A stretch of 64,000 nucleotides of DNA from Spartobacteria bacterium. Its GTDB lineage: Bacteria; Verrucomicrobiota; Verrucomicrobiia; Chthoniobacterales; Chthoniobacteraceae. The notes below the pieces were generated by a model. That model saw nothing but the letters and a program-made list of their open reading frames with translations, did no database searches and had not been told where the DNA came from. The stretch spans positions 124,001-188,000 of the forward strand of contig JAJPJG010000017.1 of NCBI GenBank assembly GCA_021324395.1. Direction: 5' to 3'. Within the stretch, counting starts at the first letter, position 1. Each line of letters opens with the position of its first letter. A program made the translations under genes and the position numbers. Positions 43,811 to 52,419 of the stretch are shown piece after piece.

Positions 43811-45610
43811 ATGAGCGACGCAGCGGAAACCAACGAGCCGGACCAGCGGCAGGCGCCGGCCGCGCTGTTGCGGATGCTGAAGCTATGGGTCTGGTTCGTG
43901 GAAAGGATCGAGCCGAGCGAGCTGCAGGTGACGCTGGCATGGGCGGGCGTGGTGGGGTTTCTCGGCGCGGTGGCGTCGATCGCGTTTCGGTGGCTGGTGA
44001 ACACGGTGCATCTGCTCTTCACCGGCAATGCGGCGAACGGAATCGCGGAAAGCTTCGCGCATTTGACATGGTGGCAGCGGCTGCTGACGCCGGTGTTCGG
44101 CGGGGCGATCGCGGGCGTGGTGATCTTTTTCGGAACGCGATGGCGGGGTGAGGTGACGACGACGGACTACATGGAAGCGGTCGTGCTGGGTGACGGAAAA
44201 ATTTCGCTGCGGTTGAGCATTATTAAATGTCTCTCGGCGATGTTCACGATCGCATCGGGCGGCTCGATCGGGCGCGAAGGTCCGCTGGTGCAGCTCTCGT
44301 GCGTGCTGGCGTCGATCACCGGTCGCCTCCGCAACTGGTCTACGCCGCGTTTACGCTTGCTCGTCGGCTGCGGGGCTGCGGCGGGAATCGCGTCGGCCTA
44401 CAACGCGCCGATCGCCGGGGCGCTGTTCGTCGCGGAGATCGTGCTCGGCTCGCTGGCGATGGAAATTTTCGGGCCGCTCGTCTTTGCATCCGTGGTCGCG
44501 ACACTCACAGTGCGCGGATTTCTCGGCGGCAACCCGCTCTACGAAATCCCGCCGTTCCAACTCAACTCGACGTGGGAAATCGTGCCGCACTTTTTCCTCG
44601 GCGTGCTCGCGGGATTCGTCGCGCCGTGGTTTCTCTGGCTGCTGCGCTGGAGCGAGCGACTTTTCGCGCGGGTGCCCGCACCCGTTTACGTGCGGCTCGC
44701 ACTAGGCGGACTCGCGGTCGGATTGCTCGCAGTGATGCGCCCGGAAGTTTGCGGCAACGGCTACAGCGCCGTGAACGCGATCCTGCGCGGCGACTGGGTC
44801 TGGCAAAGCCTCGCGGTGATTCTCGTTTTCAAAATGATCGCGACCGCCGCGACGTTTGGGTCGGGTGCGGTCGGCGGTGTTTTCACTCCGACGCTCTTTG
44901 TCGGCAGCAGCCTCGGCTATTTGTTTGGCTATGGGCTGCGGCATTTCGGCCTGGCACCGATGGCGAGCCCGAGCGCGTTCGCCATTGTCGGGATGGGCGC
45001 ATTTTTGGCAGCGACAACACACGCCCCGATCATGGCGATCATCATGATTTTTGAGCTGACGCTCGATTATCAAATCATCCTGCCGCTGATGCTCGGCTGC
45101 GTCGTTGCGTATTATATTTCCGTCGGGCTCGAGAAAAACTCGATCTACACCGAGGCGCTGAAACGCAAAGGCGCCGGCAGTTTCCGCAGGCAATTCGCCG
45201 ACTTGCGTGTGCGGGACTTGATGAAACCCGAGAGCGTCTTCGTCGCGCCGACTGCGCACTTCGCGGAGATCGGGCAGAAGTTCATCGCGAATCGCTTTAA
45301 CTATCTCTACGTCGTCGATGATGCCCGGCACTTTCTCGGCGCGGTATCGCTGCACGACATCAAGAGCTACCTCAACGAGCCGCAGCTCGCCGAGCTCGTC
45401 ATCGCGCGCGACATCATGCACGAGCGTTTTCCGGCGGTGGATCCGAACGTGTCGTTGAGCGAGGCTTTGGAAAAATTCGCCCGGCACGACGGCGAGCGGC
45501 TTCCGGTCGTGGCGAGCGCGGATGGAAATCAACTCATCGGCAGCATCTCTAAAACCGATCTCGTCCTCGCGCTCGCCGGCGCGGCGAAGCCACACGCGCC
45601 CGCAGTTTAG
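43811..45610 (+). CDS. ClC-family chloride channel/antiporter with CBS pair
   Basis: A 599-residue protein with a ClC membrane domain of about 12 helices (residues about 40-440) and two C-terminal CBS domains. The gating glutamate is Glu156 in GSIGREGPLVQ, and the later selectivity motif is GSGAVGGVFTPTLFVG. It moves chloride, by channel or by H+ exchange. ATG 43811 (MSDAAETNEP) is chosen over an upstream start at 43742. Its stop overlaps the convergent small gene by four bases. Confidence 0.92.
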   Translation: MSDAAETNEPDQRQAPAALLRMLKLWVWFVERIEPSELQVTLAWAGVVGFLGAVASIAFRWLVNTVHLLFTGNAANGIAESFAHLTWWQRLLTPVFGGAIAGVVIFFGTRWRGEVTTTDYMEAVVLGDGKISLRLSIIKCLSAMFTIASGGSIGREGPLVQLSCVLASITGRLRNWSTPRLRLLVGCGAAAGIASAYNAPIAGALFVAEIVLGSLAMEIFGPLVFASVVATLTVRGFLGGNPLYEIPPFQLNSTWEIVPHFFLGVLAGFVAPWFLWLLRWSERLFARVPAPVYVRLALGGLAVGLLAVMRPEVCGNGYSAVNAILRGDWVWQSLAVILVFKMIATAATFGSGAVGGVFTPTLFVGSSLGYLFGYGLRHFGLAPMASPSAFAIVGMGAFLAATTHAPIMAIIMIFELTLDYQIILPLMLGCVVAYYISVGLEKNSIYTEALKRKGAGSFRRQFADLRVRDLMKPESVFVAPTAHFAEIGQKFIANRFNYLYVVDDARHFLGAVSLHDIKSYLNEPQLAELVIARDIMHERFPAVDPNVSLSEALEKFARHDGERLPVVASADGNQLIGSISKTDLVLALAGAAKPHAPAV

Positions 45611-46011
45611 TCGGCGTGCTTGTCGACGAAGATGTCGAGCAGCCGGCCGTCTTTATCGAACGCCCACTCGACATCGACTTCGCGCTCAATCGGCATCGGC
45701 GGCGAAAGCGTCAGCAGCACCGGATTCGCGAGATATTTGCCGAAGACGATGCGCATGCATGCCACGCCTTTGTTCGGCGAAGCCTGCGCCGCTTCGCACA
45801 TCGCGGGATGATTCTCCAGCGCGGGCGCTTTTTGTTTCAGGTCACGCGTGATGAATTCCCGCACTGCTGCCGTCGTCGAGCCGCGCGGTGTCATTTTTAA
45901 AAGCTGCACGCGAATCTGTTCGCGATGTTCCTGCGGATCGATCGTAGTCCGCGGCTCTGCGGAAACAACCGTCGCAATGAGTAAAAGCAAAAACGGAACG
46001 GCGCGTGTCAT
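45607..46011 (-). CDS. Small exported protein, unknown
   Basis: A 134-residue protein with a clear signal peptide (residues 1-18, ending VVSA). The mature part has two cysteines (AMCEAAQ and VACMRIVFGKYL), possibly a disulfide, and ends in a beta-like stretch REVDVEWAFDKDGRLLDIFV. No family was recognised. It is convergent with the ClC gene, and a DUF1573 gene on the same strand lies 45 bases upstream. Confidence 0.7.
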   Translation of the reverse strand: MTRAVPFLLLLIATVVSAEPRTTIDPQEHREQIRVQLLKMTPRGSTTAAVREFITRDLKQKAPALENHPAMCEAAQASPNKGVACMRIVFGKYLANPVLLTLSPPMPIEREVDVEWAFDKDGRLLDIFVDKHAD

Positions 46012-46056
46012 GGTGCGATGATATCTCTCGGGCGCGTGAACGCGAGATCAGTGCGA

Positions 46057-46713
46057 CTACCGCGCGACTTGCACGTGTGCGATTAACGCCCGCGGATGCT
46101 CCTTTGGAAAATCAGTCTCGATGCGCAGGACGCCGGAAAATGCCGGGCTGCCGGCACGCGGAGTGATGACGACTTCGAATTCACCCGGACGTGAACTCGC
46201 CGTGAGCTGCGCAGAAAAGTTTCCGGAATCAGATGGAGTTAGTCTAATGAGCTTCATCACTACTCCTTTCGCGGGAATGATGCGGATGCGTTTTGGGCGA
46301 AGCTCTTCACCGGGATTCCAGTAAAGCGGGTCAGGTTCCATCTCCGCGAGCTTTGGAATCGTGACTTCCATTTTTAGATTAGTCCATGACTCCGGCTCGT
46401 CTGTCTCGACGTAGATTTCCTTGGCGTCCACTCCAGCGCGTTCATCGACAGTAAACTTTGCGACGATCTCTCCTTTCTCGCCCGGCGCGTAGCTCTGTTT
46501 TGAAGGCTCAGCCGACACGCAAGTGCAGGAGGTGGTAACCGCCTTGATAGCTACCGCGTTAGTTCCCGTATTTTGAAAGTGGAAGTGAGCTATCACTTCG
46601 GTTGCGGAGATCGCCGGATGAAAGCTTAAGCTTTTCTGCTCCCAGGTCAGCCCGGCCGATGCTTTCGCGGCCAAAGAAAAGGAGAATACCAATGCAAGTG
46701 CAGGTAGTTTCAT
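46057..46713 (-). CDS. Exported DUF1573 protein
   Basis: A 218-residue secreted protein. A signal peptide (about 1-20) is followed by a DUF1573 immunoglobulin-like domain with the hallmark TTSCTCVSAEPSKQSYAPGE near residues 60-80. The family is common in Planctomycetes, Verrucomicrobia and Bacteroidetes and has no proven function. ATG 46713 is chosen since the upstream extension is Cys-rich and unlikely. The promoter region up to the ferritin gene (46714-46900) shows nothing distinctive. Confidence 0.85.
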   Translation of the reverse strand: MKLPALALVFSFSLAAKASAGLTWEQKSLSFHPAISATEVIAHFHFQNTGTNAVAIKAVTTSCTCVSAEPSKQSYAPGEKGEIVAKFTVDERAGVDAKEIYVETDEPESWTNLKMEVTIPKLAEMEPDPLYWNPGEELRPKRIRIIPAKGVVMKLIRLTPSDSGNFSAQLTASSRPGEFEVVITPRAGSPAFSGVLRIETDFPKEHPRALIAHVQVAR

Positions 46714-46900
46714 AGCGAGGATGGGAATGTTTCCGCCGCAACAGGAGGCATGGTCGCATCGTAGAGCCAACAGGCGATCTCGTAAACCTGCCTTGGAAAA
46801 TCACAACCCCTGAAGCGAAACTTCCACCTGACTCCATGCGGAACCGGAGCCCGGTAATACGTCCGTAGCGTTTATAGGTGTCGATACGGTTGCGAATCCT

Positions 46901-47356
46901 ATGCATACCGAAAACAAGATCAGCCGCGAGAAGATGATCGACCTTCTCAATGAAGACCTGGCGCGGGAGTATCAGGCAATCATCGCCTATGTGGTTTACA
47001 GTCAGACCATCAAGGGCGCCGAATTTACCGACATTGCCCGCGAGCTGGAGTTACACGCTGCGGAGGAGCTAAGTCATGCCCTGCAGATCGCCAAGCAGAT
47101 CGATTACTTTAACGGCACCCCGGTCACCAAGCCCAAGGAAGTCAAGATGTCCGACAAGGCGAAGGACATGCTCGCGTTCGACCTGGAGAACGAAAAGCGG
47201 ACGATCCAGAATTACCGCAAGCGTATCCTGCAGGCGGAGGCCATGGGAGAGTTTGCGCTAAGCGAAGTGCTGCGAAAGATCATTGCGCAGGAACAGGAGC
47301 ACTTCCTCGATCTCGCGGATGCCCTGGGTATCGATAATCCAAAAATCGGCGCATAA
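46901..47356 (+). CDS. Ferritin-like/bacterioferritin-type protein
   Basis: A 151-residue four-helix ferritin-like protein. The di-iron ligand pattern is present: Glu in DLAREYQAIIAY, ExxH in HAAEELSHALQIAKQ, a third-helix Glu in FDLENEKRTIQNY, and ExxH in IIAQEQEHFLDLAD. It probably stores iron or protects from peroxide. A haem-binding Met as in true bacterioferritin was not identified, so the narrower name is uncertain. Confidence 0.87.
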   Translation: MHTENKISREKMIDLLNEDLAREYQAIIAYVVYSQTIKGAEFTDIARELELHAAEELSHALQIAKQIDYFNGTPVTKPKEVKMSDKAKDMLAFDLENEKRTIQNYRKRILQAEAMGEFALSEVLRKIIAQEQEHFLDLADALGIDNPKIGA

Positions 47357-47434
47357 GCAGTTGGGATGTTTGAATCGGCGCGGTCTGCGACCGGTTTGGC
47401 TTGAATTGCAACACGCGGGGCGCATCGTGTGGAT

Positions 47435-48796
47435 ATGAAACGGTTGTTTGTTTTCGCGGTTGTTTTGCTCGCAGTCGCCATTGGCGCACGCGCCGGCGAT
47501 GTCGTCGTCGTGCCGCTGCACGGCGAAGTTTCCAATGCGCAGTTCCTCTTTTTGCGCCGCGCGCTGAAGGAGGCGGAGGAGAAAAAAGCGGGCGCGGTCG
47601 TGCTCGACATGGACACCTACGGCGGCTCGCTCGATGCCGCGACGAAAATCCAGAACGCGCTTTTCAAGGCGACGCTGCCGACGCTGACTTACATCAACAC
47701 GAACGCCGGTTCCGCGGGCGCGCTCATCGCGCTTTCGACCAAAAAAATCTACATGGCGCCGGTGAGCGCGATCGGCGCGGCGGCTCCGGTGACGAGCGGC
47801 GGACAGGATTTGCCCTCGACGATGCAGGACAAAGTCGTCTCGTATTTTTCCGGCTATTTCCGCAGCGCCGCCGAGCGCAACGGCTATAACCCGGACATCG
47901 CGGAAGCTTTCATCTCAAAGGAAAAGGAAGTGAAGATCGGCGACACGGTCGTGCATGCGAAAGGCTCGCTGCTCACGTTGAGCGCGCAGGAAGCGGCTCG
48001 CGCCATCAATGACAAGCCGCTGCTCGCGAGCGGCGTCGCGGATTCCATCGAGGACCTCGTGAAAAAGGCGCATCTCACGGGCGCGGTGGAGCGCTTCGAG
48101 CCGACCGGTTTTGAAACGCTCGCGTTCTGGCTCACTGCCGCCGCGCCTTTGCTGATGCTGCTCGGCATCGTCTGCGCATACATCGAGATCAAGGCGCCAC
48201 ACGGCATCGCGGGCACGATTGCCGCGATTTGTTTCGTTCTGTTTTTCGCGAGTCACTACGTCGCCGGCCTCGCAGGCTGGGAAGTGATCGCGCTTTTTGT
48301 CATCGGCGCGGCGCTGCTGCTCGGCGAATTTTTCGTGCATCCGGGCACGGTCATCCCCGGTGTCGTCGGCGCGCTGCTGATGTTTTTCGCGCTGCTTTGG
48401 GCAATGATCGACCGGTATCCGAATGAGCCGCTCTTCCCGACAACTGCGATGCTTCTGCGTCCGGTCATGAACGTTCTCATCGCCGGTGTGCTCGGCGCAA
48501 TCGCCATTGCCATCCTCGCGAAATTTCTCCCGCGCACTTCGCTTTATCACAAGCTCATCCTCGAGCGCGCGAACGCCCTTGGCCCCTCTTTCTCGCTCGA
48601 CACCGTCGGCTCACCCGCGCGCGTCGCTGTCGGCACGGAGGGAATCGCGAAGTCGATTTTGCGGCCGAGCGGCAACGCGCAGTTCGGCGACATGCTCGTG
48701 GATGTCGTCACGCGCGGCGAATTCATCGAGCCGAACTCGCAGCTCCGCGTGCTCGCCGTCGAAGGCGCGCGCATCGTGGTCGAAGAAAAGAAGTGA
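47435..48796 (+). CDS. NfeD-family membrane serine protease (ClpP-like domain plus NfeD)
   Basis: A 453-residue protein: signal peptide (1-20), a ClpP-like protease domain (about 22-215) with the catalytic serine in NAGSAGALIAL (Ser93), then four helices and the C-terminal NfeD OB-fold domain. NfeD proteins are encoded beside stomatin/SPFH proteins and take part in membrane microdomain or stomatin turnover; the SPFH gene follows 33 bases on. ATG 47435 is chosen; GTG 47429 in frame is an alternative. Confidence 0.9.
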   Translation: MKRLFVFAVVLLAVAIGARAGDVVVVPLHGEVSNAQFLFLRRALKEAEEKKAGAVVLDMDTYGGSLDAATKIQNALFKATLPTLTYINTNAGSAGALIALSTKKIYMAPVSAIGAAAPVTSGGQDLPSTMQDKVVSYFSGYFRSAAERNGYNPDIAEAFISKEKEVKIGDTVVHAKGSLLTLSAQEAARAINDKPLLASGVADSIEDLVKKAHLTGAVERFEPTGFETLAFWLTAAAPLLMLLGIVCAYIEIKAPHGIAGTIAAICFVLFFASHYVAGLAGWEVIALFVIGAALLLGEFFVHPGTVIPGVVGALLMFFALLWAMIDRYPNEPLFPTTAMLLRPVMNVLIAGVLGAIAIAILAKFLPRTSLYHKLILERANALGPSFSLDTVGSPARVAVGTEGIAKSILRPSGNAQFGDMLVDVVTRGEFIEPNSQLRVLAVEGARIVVEEKK

Positions 48797-48829
48797 CGCC
48801 GACCGCGGTTCCTGATTGAGCATCAGGGC

Positions 48830-49771
48830 ATGAAAGTCATTGAAGCCAACGGCGGAAGCGCCGCCAATCGTGTCGGGCCCATCGGCCTGCTCATCGTCCT
48901 CCTCATTGCCGGCGTCGCCGTCTGGTTCGCCGGCTCGGCGAATCCCGGGACGCCTGCCGGCTACGTCGGCTATCTCACGCAAGGCGCCGTGATTGGAAAA
49001 ACGAAATTCTACGGGTTGCAGACCGGGCCGACTTCCGCCGGACGCAACTGGATGCTAAACGTGATCAACGTCAGCGTGACGCCCTACACCTACAGCGAGG
49101 AGTTCACCGGCGCGGAATCCGTTTTGTCGAAAGACAACCTCCGCATCGCCTTTCGCGTGCATGTGCTGTGGAAAGTGCGGCCGGATAAAGTGAAGGACTT
49201 CGTCGAGCATTTCAGCACGCTGCAGCACGGCGACAACTCGGAGAGCGTCGTCGAGGTCGCCTACAAGAATTTCCTGCGCGAGCCGCTTCGCACCTTTGCC
49301 CGCGATGAAGTGCAGCAGCTCAACGGGCTGCAAATCAAGGACGAGATCACTCCCATCGGCGAACGCATTTTCAATCGCGTGCTGCATCTCACCAAGGAGA
49401 CGCCGTTCGAGGTCACGAGCGTCGTCGTCGGCAACATCCAGTATCCCGAGCAGGTCGCGAATGCCGTTTCGCTCAAGCTCGCCGCAACGCAGGACCTGGA
49501 GCGCAAGCAAATCGAAATCGAGCAGGCGAAAATGGACAAACAAAAGCGCGTGGTCGAAGCCGAGGGCATCGCGCAGTCGATGGAAATCATCAACCAGCGG
49601 CTCTCGCCCGCGTATTTGCAACACGAGGCGATCGAGGCGCAGAAGGCAATGGTCGGCTCGCCGAACCACACCGCGGTTTACATCCCCGTCGGCCCGATGG
49701 GCGTCCCGATCGTCGGCACGTTCGATGTGAGTCATCCGGCCGGCACGCCCGCGCCCGGCCCGACGCGCTAA
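48830..49771 (+). CDS. SPFH/band 7 (stomatin-like) membrane protein
   Basis: A 313-residue protein with one N-terminal helix (about 17-36) and an SPFH domain. A Gln/Glu/Lys-rich coiled-coil segment (DLERKQIEIEQAKMDKQKRV, about 224-243) and an EAEGIAQSMEIIN motif typical of prohibitin/stomatin proteins follow. It should form oligomers at the membrane and partner with the NfeD protease encoded upstream. Confidence 0.9.
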   Translation: MKVIEANGGSAANRVGPIGLLIVLLIAGVAVWFAGSANPGTPAGYVGYLTQGAVIGKTKFYGLQTGPTSAGRNWMLNVINVSVTPYTYSEEFTGAESVLSKDNLRIAFRVHVLWKVRPDKVKDFVEHFSTLQHGDNSESVVEVAYKNFLREPLRTFARDEVQQLNGLQIKDEITPIGERIFNRVLHLTKETPFEVTSVVVGNIQYPEQVANAVSLKLAATQDLERKQIEIEQAKMDKQKRVVEAEGIAQSMEIINQRLSPAYLQHEAIEAQKAMVGSPNHTAVYIPVGPMGVPIVGTFDVSHPAGTPAPGPTR

Positions 49772-49783
49772 GCAGTTTCCCGC

Positions 49784-50467
49784 GTGAGCAATCTCGACAC
49801 GCCGTCGCGCGAAGGATTGCTCCGTCCGGCCATCGGCGAGAACGCCAACGCGATCACGCACGCCACCGGCATTGCGATCAGCATCCCGGCGGTTTGGTTT
49901 CTTTTAAAACAAACGCGGACACCGCTCGAATTCTGGAGCTGCCTCGTTTACGGCATCACGCTCATCGCCGTTTACACCTCGTCCACCTGCCTGCATACCG
50001 CGAGCCGCCATCGGCTGCGTCACCGGCTCGAGCTGCTCGATCATTCCGCCATTTACCTCCTCATCGCAGGAACATTCACGCCCTTCGTCGCGCGCATCGG
50101 AGGCAAATCCGGCGCGCTGTGCCTCGCCTGCGGATGGGCGATGGCCGCAGCAGGAGTCGCCTTCAAGCTCATCTTCGGCCTCGGCCATCCCCGCATCTCC
50201 ATCGCCAGCTATCTCGTCATGGGATGGTTCCCGATCGCGCTCATGCAACCCATCCTGCGTGCCACCTCCTGGCCTGCCGTCGAATGGCTCCTCGTCGGCG
50301 GCGTCGCCTACACCGCCGGCGTCCCATTCTTCCTCATCTCCCGCAAACGCCCCCGAATGCACGTCGTCTGGCACCTCTTCGTCCTGCTCGGCAGTGCCTG
50401 TCATTACGTCGCCATTTTGATCTCCGTGCGCGGGGAGGTTGAGCGAGCTTTGACTTTGGCAAACTGA
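49784..50467 (+). CDS. TrhA/hemolysin III-family (PAQR-like) membrane protein
   Basis: A 227-residue protein with seven hydrophobic helices and the PAQR/hemolysin III motifs: ENANAITHATG near the start, STCLHTAS, LDHSAIYLLIAGTFTPF and the C-terminal HVVWHLFVLLGSACHYVA. The conserved Ser/His/Asp residues suggest a zinc-dependent hydrolase fold. TrhA proteins in bacteria are linked to membrane energetics; haemolysis is not implied. The start is GTG 49784, 12 bases after the SPFH gene. Confidence 0.88.
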   Translation: MSNLDTPSREGLLRPAIGENANAITHATGIAISIPAVWFLLKQTRTPLEFWSCLVYGITLIAVYTSSTCLHTASRHRLRHRLELLDHSAIYLLIAGTFTPFVARIGGKSGALCLACGWAMAAAGVAFKLIFGLGHPRISIASYLVMGWFPIALMQPILRATSWPAVEWLLVGGVAYTAGVPFFLISRKRPRMHVVWHLFVLLGSACHYVAILISVRGEVERALTLAN

Positions 50468-50491
50468 GTGCCGACTCAGGCAAGTCGTCCG

Positions 50492-51718
50492 TTACAACTC
50501 CCAGGTCGCACCGAATGATGCGAGGTGGTGATGGTATTCGCGGCCACTGGTGTCGGGAATGTCGCTTTCGGCCCATTCGTAGCTGTATTGCGCGGTCCAG
50601 GTGAGATGCGCGTTTTGATGCCACGTTAGCTGGACGGCGGGTGTGTAGATGGTGTCATCGCGCAATCCGGGGCGCTCGAATTCGGCGCGGTAAATGCGGA
50701 AGTCGGCTTTGGCTTCGAGGGCGTCGGTGAGTTTCCGGGTGTAGCTGGCGCGGTAGACGATGTCTTCGTAAGCGCCGCGTCCGCACGAGCTGAGTTGCTC
50801 GAACCGGCTGACGATGAGCTGCACGGTATCGCGCGCGGTCGGCAGGAGCGTGACCGTCGCGTCGGCAAAAACGCGGGTTTCATCGCGTCCGAAGATTTCG
50901 GGCACGTCGGCGGTGAAGTGGTGAAACGAAGGGCCGGCCATGGCGTTGAGTTTCAGCCAGCGCGCGGGCGAGCCTTCGATGCCGATGAGCGCGCGCTGGT
51001 AGGTGTTGTTGTATTGAATGGAGTTGTCGAAAAGGCGGTCCTGGCTCATCGCGCCGGCGCGATAACCGGCGACGATCCACGTGTCGGCCATGATCTTCGC
51101 GCCGATATCGAGGCCGCCGTTGAAATTGTTGCGGTCGACATAATTGACGTAACCGGGAATTTCGCGCTGCGCGGTCTTGAAGTCATTCAACGCGCCGCAG
51201 TAAACCGGCCGCAAAAAGAAGGAGCCGAGCGAAATGGTGATGCACGCATTTTGTTTCATCCAAAACTGCTCGCGCCGGTCGCGGAGCTGATAAGCAGCGA
51301 TAGCGGGGATGCCGCCGGGGCCGGTGTAGATGGGCGTGGTGCGGCTGCCGTTGACGTAGCAGAGCGCGTTGGTGAATTCGTAGGCGACGGAGCCGAGCGC
51401 GCCCTTGAAGTTGACGCCCATGAGATTGGCGACGTTCGTTTCGCTCGATTCGTCTGTGTAAATGGCGATGCGCGGCTGGTAGGTGACGTCGACATTCAGC
51501 GGCTGCGAGCGCCAGCCGAGGTCGACGCCGGGCTGGATCGTGGTGATGAACGAGCTGCGGTCGCCGAGCGCTGTCTCGTCCTGCAAAAACACGCTGCTGT
51601 CGTAGCCTTCCTCGACGCGGAGACTAAAGGCGCGCACCCAGTCGGCACGGACCGGCGCGGGAATTTGGGCGATGACGATGAGCAGGAGCAATGCGTGTTG
51701 TTTTAGGACAAAAAACAT
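50492..51718 (-). CDS. Outer-membrane beta-barrel protein
   Basis: A 408-residue exported protein. A signal peptide (about 1-25, ending PVRA) is followed by alternating amphipathic strands and a C-terminal aromatic strand ending in Trp-Glu-Leu, as in outer-membrane barrels. ARAFSLRVEEGYDSSVFLQD-like openings are typical of exopolysaccharide-type outer membrane barrels, but no function can be given. ATG 51718 is chosen; ATG 51736 six codons upstream is possible. It is divergent from the next gene. Confidence 0.75.
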   Translation of the reverse strand: MFFVLKQHALLLLIVIAQIPAPVRADWVRAFSLRVEEGYDSSVFLQDETALGDRSSFITTIQPGVDLGWRSQPLNVDVTYQPRIAIYTDESSETNVANLMGVNFKGALGSVAYEFTNALCYVNGSRTTPIYTGPGGIPAIAAYQLRDRREQFWMKQNACITISLGSFFLRPVYCGALNDFKTAQREIPGYVNYVDRNNFNGGLDIGAKIMADTWIVAGYRAGAMSQDRLFDNSIQYNNTYQRALIGIEGSPARWLKLNAMAGPSFHHFTADVPEIFGRDETRVFADATVTLLPTARDTVQLIVSRFEQLSSCGRGAYEDIVYRASYTRKLTDALEAKADFRIYRAEFERPGLRDDTIYTPAVQLTWHQNAHLTWTAQYSYEWAESDIPDTSGREYHHHLASFGATWEL

Positions 51719-51819
51719 GACGCAAATCCTCTCCATCGCGCAGCGTGATGCTTTGCAGATGTTGCGAATCTTTTGCCTTTTGGATTTTCGACGGCGGTTT
51801 CTTTGCTCTACTCGTAGCA

Positions 51820-52407
51820 ATGAGCACACGCCTGCGCCGTCCCGAGCCGGACCCGCGCGCGGAGCTGGTCGAGCATCGCGGAGAGTTTGTGCGGATCGCG
51901 GGCGAAATCGCGGGAATCGGTTACGAGCACGGGCGGGATGTGCGCGGGCGCGATCACATGTGGATCAGCATTCGCGCGGGACGCTTCGGGCCGCTGCGCG
52001 TTGCGATCAATACGTTTTCGGTGATCAATTTTGAAAGTGGTTTCGACGCGCGAATCAGCGTCGGTATCGCACGCTCGACTTACGAAGCGCTGCCGGAAGC
52101 GGGCGTGTTTGCGTGCGATGGATTCGACTACGCGAAGCTCGAAGCGGGCTACGCGGTGCAATACGAACTTTGCGTGCAGGAACGTGTGGAGACGCATGTC
52201 GCCGATCGCGTGCGTCGCGCGATTTTCGCGGAAGCGTGGGGCGACCTTTACGCGCGCAATCATCCCGGCGTGCATCAAGTTCATAGCCGCCGCGCGAGCT
52301 GCGCCGTGCCGCGCGACATCGTCGGACGCGATGGCGCGCTGCGGTTTTATTTTGCAGAAGAATCGCACTGCGAAACGCTCCTTTTCAAATTTTGCGGGCA
52401 ACCGTAG
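51820..52407 (+). CDS. Hypothetical protein, unknown
   Basis: A 195-residue soluble protein with no signal peptide and no family I recognise. It has a mixed alpha/beta look, with segments VAINTFSVINFESGFDARI and several late cysteines. ATG 51820 is chosen because the upstream extension is out of character. It ends 12 bases before the GH30 gene and may be co-transcribed. A long open frame on the opposite strand is a shadow. Confidence 0.6.
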   Translation: MSTRLRRPEPDPRAELVEHRGEFVRIAGEIAGIGYEHGRDVRGRDHMWISIRAGRFGPLRVAINTFSVINFESGFDARISVGIARSTYEALPEAGVFACDGFDYAKLEAGYAVQYELCVQERVETHVADRVRRAIFAEAWGDLYARNHPGVHQVHSRRASCAVPRDIVGRDGALRFYFAEESHCETLLFKFCGQP

Positions 52408-52419
52408 ATTCTGCCGAAA

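Noticed and set aside
49784-50467. Haemolysin virulence factor
   Set aside because: The hemolysin III name is historical; the sequence is a PAQR/TrhA-type membrane protein found in many free-living bacteria.
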